Source of the DNA: Nelumbo lutea
Lineage: Eukaryota; Streptophyta; Magnoliopsida; Proteales; Nelumbonaceae
Direction: 5' to 3'
DNA length: 64,000 bases
NCBI GenBank assembly: GCA_022828595.1
Contig: JAKGHH010000002.1
Location: forward strand, 106,389,254-106,453,253
The notes beneath the pieces are model-generated. The model did not search any database. It had not been told where the DNA came from and was given only the letters and a program-made list of their open reading frames with translations. Shown piece after piece: positions 44,848 to 55,144 of this stretch. Positions within the stretch are counted from its first letter, which is position 1; every line of letters begins with the position of its first letter. The translations under genes and the position numbers were made by a program.

Positions 44848-45622
44848 TAGGGATGTTCACGAGTTGGGTTGGGTCGGTTTACTGAGATTTTTCCAACCGA
44901 CCCGACATGGTCGGGTTACCTAAAATTGAAACCGAAACCGACCCTGTGTTAAGCCAAACCAACCTGGTCGGTTTGAATCGGGTTGGGTCGGTTTGGGTCG
45001 ATTTCGGCTCTAAATTCAACCATGCTTGAGAGTCAAATTGTATTAGAGGTTGTGCTTGAGTTGAGGTGCTAAGGGGAGGGGGGGGGGGGGCAGACCAAGT
45101 TAGAATAGAAGTTATCAAGAAAATAGAAAGTCAAACTGTATTAGAGAAAGAAGACTGAAATTTGTATATTTTAAGAAACTTTCTAATCTAAGTAAAAAAT
45201 GACACCTATTTATAATTGTAATTGGTTGCCTATTTGGTGTAAAAGACCATAGAAATTAGGATCCTTTGATTCTTTTCTTTAAACTTTTCTAAAAATAATT
45301 CCTTGTCTAGTTGTCTTATAATACTTGCCATTAATGTAATTCCTAACTAGAAGACTAGAAATTAAGTAATGTTGTAAGTGGGATAGAGACAACTTAGTTA
45401 AATAGGAACTAAGTAGGTTGTAACTACTAACTAGGAACTAACTACTAACTACTAAGTCGGTTTCGGTTTTCACACATAAAAATTGAAACCGATCTGAACC
45501 ATCGGTTTATAATTTTTTACAACCCGAAACCGACCAGTATTGAAGAAAACTTGGCCAACTCAGGTTGGGTCGGTCCGAGTTGATCGATTTGGTCGGGTTG
45601 GGTCTTCTTATGAGCAGCACTA
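44848..45622. mobile_element. hAT-type non-autonomous element (775 bp)
   Basis: A perfect 8-bp target duplication CTTAGTAA (44840-44847 and 45623-45630). The ends are TAGGGATGTTCACGAG and, read inward from the right, TAGTGCTGCTCATAAG, an imperfect inverted match. Subterminal repeats of GGGTTGGGTCGGTTT and their complements occur at both sides, with a G-run at about 45075. No coding sequence. Confidence 0.8.
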
Positions 45623-45630
45623 CTTAGTAA

Positions 45631-46032
45631 CAATCCAATTATCAAAGTATTAGTTGAGTCTATATAAATATCCAAGAGGGCAAGAGTGAGGAGTCTGAGG
45701 GCTTGAAGCTCTTGTGCTCATAACATCAATTCGCATTTTATATGGGTTCATTCAAGTCAAGGGGCGGATTTTATTCTCTCTTTGAAATGCTTGTGGTTAA
45801 TTCCGACAACGTTGAAGGCGAGGCGGAAATAAAGCTTGACTTCGATTTATACACAATCATACAAATGAAGAAGAAGACCAAGCACAAAACGACAAGGGAA
45901 GAAGGAACCTGTCTCGTTGATCACTCAAGCTCCATTTTGTTGTATTTAGTGGTATTAAAGATGATCCCCTCCATATTCTCTGTTAAATTTCAGAGAGCAG
46001 TCTGAAGACCTCTTCTGCTCTTCATCCACAAA
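45631..46032. other. Upstream region of PGIP4 with a distant TATA box
   Basis: TATATAAATA at 45661-45670 lies 363 bases before the PGIP4 start, much farther than in the other copies. Either the leader has grown by insertion or an intron lies in it. A short open frame at 45742-46005 has no known domain. Confidence 0.4.
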
Positions 46033-47002
46033 ATGGAAATTTACAGCACTGGTAGTGGCGGTTCACTCTTCGTTTTCTTCTCTTTCTTCTTTTTGTTTCA
46101 TCTCCTCTCCTCCTATCTCCCGTTCTCTCCGCCTCATCCGTCCGTTGTCATCCCGCCGACCGAGCTGCACTTCTACGTATCAAGGATTCCTTTTCCCAAG
46201 AAAGTCCTGACAACTTCACGTCTTGGGATCCCAACATCAACTGCTGCAATTGGGCTTTCGTCCAATGCGACGACAAAACCAACCGAGTTAATTCTCTCAC
46301 AATTCAACAAACCGGCGTTCGTCATATCCCGGCAGCCATCGGGGACTTTCCATACCTGGAAAGACTAACGTTTGAGGACTTCCCCAAACTTACCGGCTCC
46401 ATCCCCGCTTCCTTTACAAAACTTCAGAACCTTAAATTGTTTCAAATATGGAACTCCGGTCTCTCCGGCCCCATCCCCGAATTCCTCAGTGAACTGAGAA
46501 ACCTTGAGTACCTCGAGTTGTCCCAAAGCAAGCTTTCGGGTCCAATCCCATCTTCTCTAGCAAATCTCAGAAAACTGGCAACTCTTGTGCTCAAGTCGAA
46601 CAAGCTCACGGGGCACATACCGGACTCATTCGGGAGATTCAACACCGACGTAACAGGGGGTTTCACTCGATCTATCACACAACCTGCTGTCTGGTGAGAT
46701 CCCCAGATCGCTTGGACAATTGGATTACATGACGATCGACCTATCTTATAACAGACTCGTCGGTGACGCCTCCTTATTGTTCAAGGAGAATGGAGCAGCA
46801 CAGTATATCTATTTGTCGAATAACGATTTCGATTTTGATCTGTCCAAGGTGAGGTTTCCACAGAATTTAACATTTCTGGTATTGACGCATAATAAGGTCC
46901 GAGGAAGCATTCCGGTAGGTGGAAACATTCAGAAGCTCGGAGTTTTCTCGTTTCTACATAATCGCTGTCTCTGTGGTCCGCCACTCCCCATCAAGTGCAT
47001 GA
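46033..47002 (+). pseudogene. PGIP: PGIP4, decayed polygalacturonase-inhibiting protein
   Basis: Starts with a plausible ATG and signal peptide, but a one-base frameshift in the T-rich stretch near 46080-46098 moves the LRRNT cap (SASSVRCHPADRAALL, NINCCNWAFVQC) out of frame. The LRRs run well from about 46260 (IPAAIGDLPYLERL, LSGPIPEFLSELRNL). A second frameshift near 46665 breaks GGF/LDLSHNLLSGEIP. A 75-bp in-frame deletion near 46910 removes an LRR half and the first C-terminal Cys, joining RGSIP to VGGN. The stop after the last Cys is lost, so the frame reads on to 47136. No functional product is expected. Confidence 0.88.
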
Positions 47003-47136
47003 AGTTCAGTGTGGCACTCAAAATTTCCGGTGTACTGTCTTCACCGGAGAACTCATGGCTCATGTGGTGTGGTGTTGGTTATTTCTTCTCTCTTTATAAT
47101 AAACCTAACGTATTGATCGGAATCCTCTCCAGTTAA

Positions 47137-47672
47137 ATTGTCAAATTTATTTGGAGATAAGAAAGAACCTATTGGGTTAATTGGACTTTTGGCTCAGTTT
47201 GGAAGAATTACAAATTCAAATGATAACCCACAAAACTCAAAGAGGGTTTCTTAACTGATGATTACCAACAAAACCTGCGTGGGCCGGCCCATCTAACCTA
47301 GAAATTTCTAGGCTACACCTAACCAAAAACATGTTTTTTGGATTTCTATTTTAAGAAACAATCTACATTCAAATAAAACGTTTTTGATTTGTTTTTGGAA
47401 CCGACAAAAAGTAAAACAATTCAAAGAGAGAACCATTTTCAATAGATGGATCAATTATGAATATTTCCAAACGGATCTTGTGGCTGATCCAATGGGAGAA
47501 CCATTTTCAGTTCAGCTTTGATAGCTTGGAGTTGAGGCATGAGAATAAATTTTACATTGATGCTTGGCCAAGCCTAAGCCCAGTTGCATAGGCCCAGTCT
47601 GATACTGTTGCATTTGATGGTATCTGTGAATCCGCAGAGGTAACCTAGTATGAAATTTTATCCTTCATTTCT

Positions 47673-47703
<31 letters not shown>

Positions 47704-48500
47704 AGCATGAATTTATTTTTATTAAATAAAAAATTGTATTAATTATCATAAATTAAACGAATTGCTGTGCTGTAACCGGTAGGCATGGTACTCCTCATGG
47801 TCCAGTGAATCCAAAATTGAGGTCCACTAGGACCATTAAAAAACCGTTTGCAGCCCAGTCCTACCCAAGAAATTGCCAACCCAATTTCCAGGTTGATTTT
47901 CATGCGAGTGGTTTCCTTCAATAAAACCATGCAAAATATGGAGATTTCCTACACGGCCTACCCTTTTTTGCCACGTAGATTGATGATGTGACCAATCGCA
48001 GCCATTCATTAGAAAGGAGACAATCTGGACTAGCCAGTTTTTCAATCTTATGTCCACGTCAACATTTGCCCCATCTTATTATATAGTTCCCCACATTACC
48101 AACTAACCGAAAACAGACAAACACATTCGGAAGACTAAATATTGCTAGCAACAATACATCTTCTGTGTACAAAGGTGTTAGAACTCAAATGAGTCGCTCA
48201 GAAAACCTAATGGGGTACTGCCCTTCCCTAAGAGGGCTCCATTACTTCTTTTTCATTGTGTGATTTAGAAGTGCTGCATCCAGAACAGGAATGGAAAAGG
48301 GCCACACGGCCCAATAGGCCCAGATCGGGGTATCTAGAAATTCCAAACTGGGCCCAAAGGTGATATGGGCTTGAAATATGAAGGCCCCTAAGGCCAGGAG
48401 GCGCCATTCAACCTGAAATTTTCTGTGGTTGTATCTCTACATACTACATAGTATATAATTCTTTATAGGTTACAAGACTCTTCGAATCTTTAATTCAAAT
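47137..48500. other. Intergenic region, no gene recognised
   Basis: It contains a CT microsatellite (47671-47704). The rest is AT-rich, without repeat ends that I could define. Confidence 0.5.
47671..47704. repeat. (CT)n microsatellite
   Basis: A run of CT dinucleotides with one interruption. Confidence 0.9.
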
Positions 48501-48506
48501 ACCAGA

Positions 48507-48602
48507 TAAATTGTATTTGGAAGGATACAAATACAAATAATTTTGTATTATTTTCTATGTATTTATACTGATATTTGTATTTGTACTACTTCCAAACGCC
48601 CC
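48507..48602. mobile_element. Tourist-like MITE at the 5' break of PGIP5
   Basis: Left TTTGGAAGGATACAAATACA and right, read inward, TTTGGAAGTAGTACAAATAC. Same family as 37287-37404. It lies exactly where PGIP5 homology begins, and the duplication of the target is not clear. Confidence 0.6.
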
Positions 48603-48755
48603 CTTCCACATCCCGGCGACCATCAGCGACCTCCCCCACCTTACAAAGCTTGCGTTTACAAACGTCAACATCACTGGCACCATCCCAGACTCCTTCACCC
48701 GATTGAAGAACCTAGAAATTCTCAAGATATTTGGAACTAGTATCTCCGCCCCATC

Positions 48756-49204
48756 TGACACAACGTAGAAGCAATAAACCGGGCTGGCTATGCAAGCACC
48801 GGGCGAACGCAAGGCTTCGTAGTGAAGCCGAAGAGAATTATACGCGATTCTCTAGAGGAGGGAGAAAAGTTGGCGAGAAAAACTTGAATGTCTATTAGCT
48901 TGGAAAGAACTGTATTTATAATACGTCTAGAAAATTGTAGAGAAACTAGGAAAGAAAATTGTAGATGATCTAAACAACTAATCTTCTAGCTAGGATCGAA
49001 GTTTTCTTGGAGGTTGCCTCGATCTCCACCGTCCGATCTCCCTAGATCGATCCATGCATGGATTATCCTTTCTTCTTAGAAGTATCTTGAATTATCTAGA
49101 ATCTTGGATCTTGGATCTTGGGATTATCCTTATCCTGCATGTGACTCTTATCTCATGAATTTCCACCTATATGAGGAGATGGGCCTTGAGATGGGCCTCC
49201 ATCA
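48756..49204 (-). repeat. 3' LTR of element E
   Basis: 449 bp, ends TGACAC and CCATCA on plus. Longer than its partner by a segment at about 48824-48906 and a 12-base repeat near 49185. Confidence 0.85.
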
Positions 49205-49815
49205 TTCTCTCCCACTTGAAAAGAACTCGACCCCGAGTCATGACTAGGATATGCAAGTGTCGTCTCGGGCAGGTATCGGTGAAAATCAGCAATGTTAAAT
49301 GTCTTAGAGATATCCATGTGATCTGGCAAGTCCATGACATAAGCATTGTCGTTGATTTTCTTCATGATCTTGTATGGACCATACTTCCGCAGATGTAGCT
49401 TGTTATACTTTCCCACGGGAATCCGTTCTCTCCTCAAGAACACCATAACTTCATTACCGACGTCAAATACTTGATGTCGGCGATGCTTGTCTGCCGCCAT
49501 CTTGTATTTTGCGTTGGTTTGCTCTAGTTTCTGCCTTACGGTGTCTTGGACAGACTGGATCTACTCTGCCAGCTGTTATGCCAAGGCACTGGGTACTCTG
49601 GGTAGCTTCACTAAGTCCAGTGCATGATTAGGAACCTTCATATAGACAATGGAGAACAGGGATCTACCTGTAGAGCTGTGGACTGCATTATTGTAGGTGA
49701 ACTCGGCTTGTGCTATGGCAAAATCCCACTACTTCGGTCTCTCCCTATAGATACTGCGAATCAAATTTCCAAGGGTCCGATTCACCACTTCTATTTGTCC
49801 GTCCGTTTGTGGATG
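49205..49815 (-). pseudogene. Integrase C-terminal remnant of element E
   Basis: On minus from about 49815: [20 protein letters not shown], the well-known end of the gypsy integrase core, followed after frame changes by the C-terminal domain at 49153-49500 ([38 protein letters not shown]). The catalytic Asp residues are gone. Confidence 0.8.
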
Positions 49816-50949
49816 ATCACTGGACCTATGCCCAACTTCATTGCACTTAAAGCATTTAAAAGGTGCAGATTTTGCATAGGGATTACTGGGTTTAGGAGGG
49901 TTGGAAGGGTTACCTCGAGTATTTCCTCCGGCTATGGCCTTACTGGCGTTAGCTGTACTTGCCAAGTGAGAAGGCTATATTCCTGGGACTGAATGTTCTT
50001 ATCGACAGTTGTCAGTCTGTTGTCGCTCCCACTGTACTGGCAGTAATTATCACCTTCGATCTTCTCTTGGAACATTAATTCAGCCTTCAAGGCTAGGTTC
50101 CTTGCTTCCTGTACACTAAGAACCATCTGGACGCCAAATTTGTCTCTGATAGCTGGTCTCAAACCGCTCAAATAACGGGCTGCCTGCTGGTTATCACTTT
50201 CAGATAGCTGATTTTGCTCAGCTAATCTTAGAAATTTAGATGTATATTCATTGACACTCCGTGAACCCTGCACACATTGTTGATATGATTCAAACATATA
50301 TTATTCATAAATCTGGGGGTAAAAATCTACCTCTTATAAGTTGTTTCATGCGCCTTCAGGTTCGAATAGGACCTCTTCCTTCTCTGATCTGGGTCTCTCT
50401 CATCCTTTCCCACCAGACAGATGCGCCTCCCTTCAGTCGAAAGGCTACCAATTTCACCTTTCGTTCTTCTAGGATCTCCATGTATTCAAAGAAATGGTCG
50501 ACCTCTGTGATCCAATCTAGAAGGCCCTCTATATCCAGATCCCCACTAAAAGTAGGAATGTCTACCTTGAGTTTAAATTCATCATTATTCCGACGAGGGT
50601 TGAAATTACCTGGGTTGCACCAATTTCTACCATTCCAGCCGTCGTCGGGATTGACTGGAGCAACACCGAGTTCTAGCTCAACATCATTATCGTCGTCAAG
50701 AATAGGATGCCAGGGTGCAGGATTGACGAGGGGTCTACCATGGTCGTCCCCTTCAATTGGATACGGATTCTCCCAGTTCCGTGGAACATCCTCCTGTAAC
50801 AAGGTCCGTAGTTGTCCAACGATTTCTACCAACTGTTGTTCGATGTTACGTGTGGCTGTGCACTGCTCTTAGATTGCTCTCCAAACAGCTTGTAACCCCT
50901 GATCTCCGTCATGGGGTGGGTTGCGACTGCTACCGTCTGGGTTGGCCAT
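49816..50949 (-). pseudogene. Gag of element E
   Basis: Starts at ATG 50947-50949 (MANPDGSSRN). It contains the gypsy capsid blocks: VDIPTFSGDLDIEGLLDWI, VDHFFEYMEI, RLKGGASVWWERM, then YQQCVQGSRSVNEYTSKF, ARYLSGLRPAIRDKF and a zinc knuckle ([13 protein letters not shown]). The last Cys of the knuckle is replaced by the His that begins the joined integrase HPQT. Stops near 50872 and 50300 break the frame. Confidence 0.8.
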
Positions 50950-50982
50950 CTGACTAGGCGAACTCCCTGTTCTGATACCACC

Positions 50983-51341
50983 TGACGCAGCGTAGAAGCA
51001 ATAAACCGGGCTGGCTATGCTAGCACCGGGCGAACGCAAGGCTTGAATGTCTATTAGCTTGGAAAGAACTGTATTTATAATACATCTGGAAAATTGTAGA
51101 GAAACTAGGAAAGAAAATTGTAGATGATCTAAACAACTAATCTTCTAGCTAGGATCGAAGTTTTCTTGGAGGTTGCCTCGATCTCCACCGTCCGATCTCC
51201 CTGGATCGATCCATGCATGGATTATCCTTTCTTCTTGGAAGTATCTTGAATCTTGGATCTTGGATCTTGGGATTATCCTTATCCTGCATATGACTCTTAT
51301 CTCATGAATTGCCGCCTATATGAGGAGATGGGCCTCCATCA
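50983..51341 (-). repeat. 5' LTR of element E
   Basis: 359 bp. TATAAATAC on minus at 51071-51079 is a likely promoter motif, also present in the other LTR. Confidence 0.85.
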
Positions 51342-52085
51342 CCATCCCACAATTCCTCGGCCAATTAAAAAAGCTTGTCAATCTCGAGTTGTCCAGAAAC
51401 CAGCTTTTCGGACCAATCCCACCCTCTCTTGGCGAGCTTAGAAGCCTCACGTACCTAATTTTGTCCGATAACCAGCTTTCTAGGTCGATCCCAAATAGCC
51501 TCCGCCAGCTTAAAAACCTTGGCTTTTTAAAATTGGGAGGCAATCAGCTTTCTGGTTCTATCTTCCCTCGCAGATCTCGAGAAAGTAAATACACTAATTC
51601 TCTCATCCAACAAACTCACCGGAAACATACCCGATTCGTTTGGGGGATTTAATCCCGACAAGATCGAATATTTCCATCTCCTCCTAAATGGCAACCTTCT
51701 ACGCGGTGAGATACCCAAATCGTTAGGAAAGTTGCAATTCAGACTAATGGATGCATCGGATAACTGACTCACTCGGGACCCATCGGTATTATTCAAGGAG
51801 AATTCAACAGCTCGTGCGATCATGTTGTCCAATAACTTTCTCAGCTTTGATTTGTCGAAGGTGAGATTTCCAAAGAAGTTGGACGTTTTGGAAATGGCAC
51901 ACAACAGGATTTGGGGGAGAATTCCCCAGCAGATCACCAAATCGGATGCCTTGAGCCGGCTAGATTTGAGTTATAATCGGTTGTGTGGCAAGATTCCGTT
52001 TGGTGGAATGATGCAGCAGCTCCCTGCTGAATCATTTTCCCATAATCGCTGTTTGTGTGGTCCGCCGCTCCCCACGTGCAAGTGA

Positions 52086-52420
52086 TCAGCTCAATCTATC
52101 TTTCGGTGTATGAACATAGAATTAAATATATAGTAATAATAAAACTTTAATACCTACTAGTTTTCATAGTTCTGTAATATATTTTTCTCTTATACCGTTA
52201 ACCTCCACACAATTGTCATCCTGTCCCACAACTCTAACAATTTCAAACTACATAGAAGTCTAAACGAGGGGTTTCGCTCTCCTACTGTTCTACGAGGGTT
52301 TTTTTTTTCTCTTTCTAATAAGTGTTGTTCGATGAGGATTTGATAGTTTGAATTCTGTTTATTCTTCACTCTTCAGTAGTGTTCGTTGAGATGCTTGACT
52401 CGTAAGGACTGCTAGGTGTT
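52086..52420. other. 3' flank of PGIP5
   Basis: AT-rich; no gene. Confidence 0.5.
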
Positions 52421-53306
52421 TGATGGGGTGATTTGGCCCGACCTCACAGCATGGGGACATGTGGGTACAACTTGGCATAAGTGACAGGCCAGCATGGCAG
52501 CTTGGCCATAACTCGGTGTATTGAACTCATCAAAGCCCAGCAATACAGCTTGGCAGACGTAGCAGCTCACCGAGAAGAAAGATCTAGCATACTCAGAATT
52601 CTCCCTAAGGGAGGAGGACTTCCGAGCTCCTCTCGAGACCTGGACTTCCCCCAGTGGGCCCCAAACTCTTCCTTCCTGAAAATGGAACACCCCGGTCTAC
52701 GGGAAGTACCCCGAAGTAGGGACAATTCGGGGTAGTCCCATTTACGCTCCTGCCCATATTTGCCTAAGGCTCTACTCGAGCACTCGCACCTCGGCCACCC
52801 TGACACCCCAGTGTAGGGTAGCTCGGACCAAGGCAGCTCGGTGCAAAGTAGCTCGGCAACCTACAGAGAAGATCTACTTGACAATAGTACCTATCGAATC
52901 CGGAGGCTATGCCCACGTCTCTTGTCAAGCAGCGTTGTGCCTACCACTTCTACCAAATGTGGCACGCCTGACAAGTCCGTACCCTGCAACGACTGCCACA
53001 TCCGCCACCTCGGCTCTGGCAGTAACAGCTGTGGCAGAGTCGGTTGCACCTGATTTGAGAGATCTTCAATATAAAAAGACCTCGGACCCTCGAGGAGAAA
53101 AGTATTGAAGCTAGCGCAATCAGCACTCTTAGTTTTCTCTCTACATTTTCCTTGAGTCTTCTCAGAATTCTAACTTAAGCATCGGAGTGTTCCCGCCGGA
53201 AGAGCTACCCGAGAATTCTTCACGTTCCTATTCGTCTCAGGTGCCGTCAGTCACAGCTAAGAGCCAGGTTCCAACCAGTTAAGAGTGCCCGGATCGCACA
53301 GCATCA
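52421..53306 (+). repeat. Solo LTR of a gypsy element related to the B/C family
   Basis: 886 bp with TGATGG at the left and GCATCA at the right, the end pattern of LTRs B and C. It shares the C-terminal phrase CATCGGAGTGTTCC and the CTCAGGT block. No internal sequence or partner LTR was found. The direct flanks GTGTT and CATTC do not match, so it is not a simple recombination product of one insertion. Confidence 0.7.
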
Positions 53307-53975
53307 CATTCCATTCCTATCTGAACTAAAGGGACTATGAGAATAGCCCATTTCCATTATGATTCTGACTACCAATCAAATGGACCCTTAGATTTTTCAT
53401 GATGGCATTAATAAAAGGAAGTTTTCTACCTTTTGAAAAAGGAAACCAATTTTTGAGTTATGAATAATGAAAGCACAATGTGTCTCATCTCATTACTAGA
53501 CTTCTCCAACCACCTCTCCTAATGAATTGTAAAGATTTTGTTGAAACCTATTTAGTGGTGGTCTTCATTAGAATTATCAAAGTCATTGCTTAAAAAATAA
53601 GAAGGGAAAATCTCTTAAAATACCCTAAAGTTTTAAGAAATTAACTCTACTCCTATTGTTTACAAGTTACCTTAAGGTACCCTCCAAGTTTTTTTTGACA
53701 ATTGACTAAATCTTCCACTACCATCGATGGACCGAGTGAAGACGTTCAATCGCTGCCCCATCTTCTATTTCTCTTCCTCTCTCCTCTTTTCCTTCTCTCT
53801 TATTTCTTTCTCTCATCCACCTTGCAACGGTAATAAGTTGAATACTTGAATACTTTTGAAGGAGAGAATTGATCGTCGGAATGGACTAATGTGTTTCAAT
53901 ACCAATGCACCAATGCTGGGAAGACTTGGTTTGGATAGAGTATAAAAGCAAATATAGAGTGCAAAACCTTGTATT
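53307..53975. other. Intergenic region, no gene recognised
   Basis: AT-rich, with a pyrimidine-rich stretch at 53757-53820. No gene. Confidence 0.5.
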
Positions 53976-53976
53976 T

Positions 53977-54112
53977 GAGGCTTAGTTTGAAAGGAGTACA
54001 AATACAAATCGAGTCTGAATATAGAAGGAATACAAATACAAATATGAAAAATGTAAAACCTTGTATTTTGTATAAATTTATACTATACATATTTGTATTT
54101 ATGCTCCTTCCA
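53977..54112. mobile_element. Tourist-like MITE, probably nested
   Basis: Left GGCTTAGTTTGAAAGGAGTA and right, read inward, TTGAATTTGGAAGGAGCATA. A second internal start (GAAGGAATACAAATAC at about 54025) suggests one copy inside another. Limits approximate. Confidence 0.5.
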
Positions 54113-54181
54113 AATTCAACATAAAATTTTACACAATATTTTTACCAATGGTAGTTCCTTAGTTCGATCGATATAAACGGT

Positions 54182-54604
54182 AGGGGTGTTCAAATTAAAT
54201 GTCAAACCGGCCCGATCCAATTCAAGTTGGTTGGTTTTTCAAAATCATTGATTGATTTTGTTTTGTATGAAAAAATAAACCAATAATTCAGTTTGATTTC
54301 GATTTTCATTATAAAAACCGAAGTCAAACCGAACCAATTTTGCATAAAAATCAGTTTTACATAAAAAAAAAAATTAAGAGATTTAAATATATATTTTGAT
54401 TTTACATAAAAACTAAAAAAATAAACTTAAATATAAATATAGATATTTAAATAAAGATATTTTAATTTATAATATAGATATAAACTAACTGAACCGATAA
54501 ACATACTCTTAATGTTTGAATCGATTTTGTTTCATGGTCAGTCGACTTCAGTTTAGTCAATAAAAAAACCGACTACCCAACTACCCAACCCGTAAACACC
54601 CCGA
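54182..54604. mobile_element. Candidate hAT-type MITE
   Basis: Left TAGGGGTGTTCAAAT and right, read inward, CGGGGTGTTTACGGG. The inside has CAAACCGGCCCGATCC and its complement-like partner. The target duplication is not clear. Confidence 0.45.
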
Positions 54605-55066
54605 AAAGAAGAATCGGATCACCTCCTATCAAAATAAGTTAAACACCCTACAGATTACAACATCTACACCAATTCATTAATCTCGTAGACATTTGACAAA
54701 CTGGATCATAATCCATTTCCTTTATTATCTCCAGGACAAAATGTATTTCATCGTTATCCCTTCAAGGAAAAAAGTTTCATCCCAACATAACATAAAAGAA
54801 TCCCACGTGTCGCGGATTCGTACTAGTCAATACATACAAGACAGGAAGCCACCTTTGCACACAGAGAACGACTTTGATTGGTTAATGTCGCCAAATCATA
54901 GACAGTCGCCATAGCCAAAGTGAACTCAACCACTCTATGATCAGTAGCACACACAGAGAGAGACAGATGAAAAGAAAACAAAAACAGGTGGAGCACATCT
55001 TGCTTGACTATTACCCGATGGAATCGAACCACGTACTCTACACCAACATTGTTTACAGCATCTATC
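54605..55066. other. Upstream region of PGIP6
   Basis: No separate gene; presumed promoter region of PGIP6. Confidence 0.45.
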
Positions 55067-55073
55067 TATAAAT
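55067..55073 (+). promoter_or_regulatory. TATA box of PGIP6
   Basis: TATAAAT, 78 bases before the ATG, as for PGIP3. Confidence 0.65.
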
Positions 55074-55144
55074 TCAACACTCCACTCCTCCATATTCCCT
55101 CAAACTCAACACCCAGAAACTTCAAACCTATAGACTAATCGAAG

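Larger units (their letters stand above)
48756..51341 (-). mobile_element. Element E: small non-autonomous Ty3/gypsy derivative inside PGIP5
   Basis: 2586 bp, read on minus, with LTRs 50983-51341 (5') and 48756-49204 (3'). A perfect 5-bp target duplication CCATC lies at 48751-48755 and 51342-51346. Next to the 5' LTR on minus is TGGTATCAGAAC, a tRNA-Met-type primer site. The 1.8-kb interior encodes gag fused to the end of integrase; protease, RT, RNase H and most of integrase are deleted. LTR differences are mainly one 83-bp and one 12-bp length change. Confidence 0.88.
48603..52085 (+). pseudogene. PGIP: PGIP5, truncated and interrupted polygalacturonase-inhibiting protein
   Basis: The signal peptide and LRRNT cap are missing. 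Homology starts at FHIPATISDLPHL (48603), directly after a MITE. The LRRs run to 48755 (LKNLEILKIFGTSIS), then a 2.6-kb retrotransposon with target duplication CCATC interrupts. The gene resumes at 51342 (IPQFLGQLKKLVNLELS) and continues through LRRs with frameshifts near 51575 and 51765 and a stop in the DNLTRD region (TGA at about 51765-51767). The C-terminal cap is intact (NRLCGKIPFGG, HNRCLCGPPLPTCK, stop 52083-52085). It is clearly a pseudogene, older than its insertion, because lesions also exist outside it. Confidence 0.88.

Noticed and set aside
45742..46005. 87-residue open frame before PGIP4
   Set aside because: No domain recognised. It lies in what may be a PGIP4 leader or an inserted stretch and cannot be supported as a gene.
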